A stretch of 7,885 nucleotides of DNA, taken from contig DAOVJL010000047.1 of assembly GCA_030673275.1 (NCBI GenBank), forward strand, positions 1-7,885, read 5' to 3'. The stretch comes from Sulfurimonas sp. (lineage in GTDB: Bacteria; Campylobacterota; Campylobacteria; Campylobacterales; Sulfurimonadaceae). A program made the translations under genes and the position numbers. The notes beneath the pieces were generated by a model. It worked only from the letters and a program-made list of their open reading frames with translations. It searched no databases and was not told the DNA's origin. Numbering within the stretch: position 1 is the first letter of the stretch; every line of letters starts with the position of its first letter. This document shows positions 6,806 through 7,885 of the stretch, piece by piece.

Positions 6806-7516
6806 TTAACTTAACAGCTTAAACATCTTAGGAAGGTCTAGTGTACCTTCATAATATGCTTTTCCGATTATCACACCGTCCACCTTATTTGTCGCTATTA
6901 GAGCTTTTATATCACTTTCATCTTTTACCCCGCCACTAGCAATAGTACTTATCCCGCTTGCTTGTGCTATTTCTACAGTAAACTCAACGTTAACTCCACT
7001 AAGTGTTCCATCTTTACCTACATCTGTACAGATTATTGCTTCAACACCGGCATCGGCAAATTCACTAGCTAAATCAGTTGCTCTCATACTACTAACCTCA
7101 CCCCAGCCTTCAACTGCTACATAACCGTCTATTGCGTCAATACCGACTGCTATTGGGTACTTTGCAGCCATATCTTTAACAAACTGAGAATCTTTAACAG
7201 CAATTGAACCTAATATAATTCTGTCTATTCCGATTTCAAGCATCTTTTTAATAGTCGCTTCATCACGAATTCCACCGCCAAGCTCAAGCTTAACTTTACA
7301 GTTTTCTCTGATTTTTATAATTTGTTCTAAATTCTTAGGTTCACCTGCAAAAGCACCGTTTAAATCAACTAAGTGCACCCACTCTGCACCCATCTCTTCA
7401 AACTTTTTTACAAGAGTCCAAGGCTCATCTGAGTATATTTTTGCACTATCCATTAGACCCTTTGTAAGTCTAACTGCTTTTCCATCTTTTAAATCAATTG
7501 CGGGGTAAAGTGTCAT
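6806..7516 (-). CDS. hisA: phosphoribosylformimino-5-aminoimidazole carboxamide ribotide isomerase HisA
   Basis: HisA opens the ribose ring of ProFAR to give PRFAR, the step before the HisF-HisH synthase in histidine synthesis. The 236 residues form a half-barrel-duplicated TIM barrel of normal length. Catalytic Asp8 lies in P-A-I-D-L. The second catalytic Asp is Asp127 (V-G-I-D-A-I-D) and Thr164 lies in I-C-T-D; these equal the numbering I recall for Thermotoga maritima HisA. Phosphate-binding loops are G-G-G-I-R (80-84), G-S (103-104), S-G-G-V (194-197) and I-G-K-A (217-220). The ATG at 7516 has AAGGA 9 bases upstream (7526-7530). HisF is the closest look-alike, but the P-A-I-D-L start and D-G-K-A-V-R-L segment fit HisA. 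It follows hisH in the same direction, separated by an unusual 151-base structured gap. Confidence 0.97.
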   Translation of the reverse strand: MTLYPAIDLKDGKAVRLTKGLMDSAKIYSDEPWTLVKKFEEMGAEWVHLVDLNGAFAGEPKNLEQIIKIRENCKVKLELGGGIRDEATIKKMLEIGIDRIILGSIAVKDSQFVKDMAAKYPIAVGIDAIDGYVAVEGWGEVSSMRATDLASEFADAGVEAIICTDVGKDGTLSGVNVEFTVEIAQASGISTIASGGVKDESDIKALIATNKVDGVIIGKAYYEGTLDLPKMFKLLS

Positions 7517-7530
7517 TATATATTATCCTT

Positions 7531-7684
7531 AATTTTATTTCATAAAATGAAGGGAACCTCTTCATTTATTATTTACAGCATCGGAAGTAATTCCGCTGCC
7601 TACGTTAACACTAGGTTTCACTCAGCGTGAAGCTCTCGCACCTAGGTGCTCTTATTCTAAATTTTATTTACAGTTTTATGAAAT
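7531..7684. repeat. short direct and inverted repeats bordering the hisH-hisA island
   Basis: Three short repeat pairs frame the structured gap. AATTTTATTT occurs at 7531-7540 and 7660-7669 (direct). TTATTTACAG occurs at 7569-7578 and 7664-7673 (direct), the second copy covering the hisH stop. ATTTCATAAAA at 7537-7547 is matched in inverted orientation by TTTTATGAAAT at 7674-7684, inside the last hisH codons. Each pair is only 10-11 bases and AT-rich, so chance is possible, but all three involve the same hisH end. Confidence 0.4.
7541..7659 (-). other. GC-richer structured island between hisH and hisA (possible cis RNA or small inserted element)
   Basis: The core 7578-7651 is about 53% G+C, counted by eye, in surroundings well below that. 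It can fold into three hairpins. The first (7611-7645) has a CTAGGT/ACCTAG outer stem, a TTCAC/GTGAA inner stem, a 5-base loop and an 8-base one-sided bulge. The second (7576-7598) pairs CAGC/GCTG and GGAA/TTCC with a 3-base bulge and a 4-base loop. The third (7545-7567) pairs AAATGAAG/CTTCATTT with a 7-base loop, and on the minus strand ends in CATTTTAT, a weak terminator-like tail. The palindrome GCACCTAGGTGC (7638-7649) overlaps the outer stem of the first, so the two folds exclude each other. No open reading frame, His-rich leader peptide or riboswitch class that I know is apparent. Strand is assigned by the flanking genes. Confidence 0.5.
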
Positions 7685-7885
7685 TTTCTAAAATATGCAA
7701 ACCATTTTCATGGCTTTTTTCCGGGTGTGGCTGAATCCCCATAACATTATCGTGAGCTACAGCTGATGTAAATTCATAGCCATAAAATGTACGACCTATA
7801 ATGTCATCTTTATTAGCACAATTTACATGATATGTGTGTACAAAATAAAGATAATGCTCTTCATCCAAGTTCTTAAAAAGCGGAT
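7668..7885 (-). CDS. hisH: imidazole glycerol phosphate synthase glutaminase subunit HisH (partial, C-terminal end)
   Basis: HisH releases ammonia from glutamine and passes it to HisF, which makes imidazole glycerol phosphate and AICAR. Only about the last 72 codons are present; the gene runs off the right edge, so the nucleophile Cys and the oxyanion strand are outside. In-frame sequence continues to the window end (P-L-F-K-N-L before D-E-E-H), so no internal start need be invoked. The visible part has the glutaminase landmarks Y-F-V-H-T-Y-H, F-T-S-A-V, D-N-V-M-G and P-H-P-E-K-S, which carries the His and Glu of the catalytic triad, and a normal E-N-F-I-K-L end. The residue before the His is Pro, where Phe (Q-F-H-P-E) is usual. 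It lies upstream of hisA in the same direction, as in a histidine operon segment. Confidence 0.93.
   Translation of the reverse strand, partial: PLFKNLDEEHYLYFVHTYHVNCANKDDIIGRTFYGYEFTSAVAHDNVMGIQPHPEKSHENGLHILENFIKL

Noticed and set aside
6795..6809. TTAAG-TATTG-CTTAA inverted repeat at the hisA stop as a terminator.
   Set aside because: The stem is only five AT-rich pairs and no T-run follows it in the hisA direction.
7545..7580. AGAGGTTCC on the minus strand, resembling the start of a preQ1-I riboswitch.
   Set aside because: Only the first eight bases fit. The CTAGC loop, the CCCTCT strand and the A-rich tail ending in CTAA are missing, and a queuosine-related switch before hisA makes no sense.
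7576..7650. Integron attC-like recombination site or SRP/4.5S-type RNA in the hisH-hisA island.
   Set aside because: The RYYYAAC and GTTRRRY ends of an attC are not at the edges of the fold and no integrase is near. The conserved SRP RNA core (CCGGAAGG-AGCAGCC) is absent; the GGAA here is part of a simple stem.

Overview
The window looks like chromosomal DNA from a Campylobacterota (epsilonproteobacterial) species, most likely a Sulfurimonas-type free-living relative. The base composition is AT-rich. The order cheY-prmA-ftsH-psd-like matches, as I recall it, the block in Campylobacter jejuni (Cj1118c to Cj1115c) and Helicobacter pylori (HP1067 to HP1070). The small mono-haem cytochrome and the large membrane-anchored TPR protein fit the same group. 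The genus is inferred; no rRNA or other marker is present.

Left part (1-2895): a 94-residue periplasmic c-type cytochrome (minus strand) ends at a hairpin at the left edge. It is divergent from a 778-residue TPR protein on the plus strand, separated by 232 bases. The TPR protein has an acidic cytosolic tail, one membrane helix and a long periplasmic helical-repeat region, the architecture of the flagellar motor protein PflB. Just upstream lies a full-consensus sigma-54 (RpoN) promoter, the class used for mid-stage flagellar genes in this phylum.

Right part (2885-7885): everything is on the minus strand and reads right to left as hisH (cut by the window edge), hisA, cheY, prmA, ftsH and a phosphatidylserine decarboxylase-related membrane protein. 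From cheY to the last gene the junctions are 1-base overlap, 2-base gap and 11-base overlap, so translation is probably coupled. The block mixes histidine synthesis, chemotaxis signalling, ribosome modification, membrane proteolysis and a lipid-related membrane protein. Its last gene collides tail to tail with the TPR gene (11-base overlap), leaving no room for a terminator between them.

The most unexplained piece is the 151-base gap between hisH and hisA. It holds a GC-richer island with three hairpins and a 12-base palindrome that competes with one of them, bordered by short direct and inverted repeats. It could be an untyped cis-acting RNA or a small inserted element. The decarboxylase-like protein has lost two of the three catalytic positions and is probably a pseudoenzyme. 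No phage, transposase, CRISPR or defence genes are visible.
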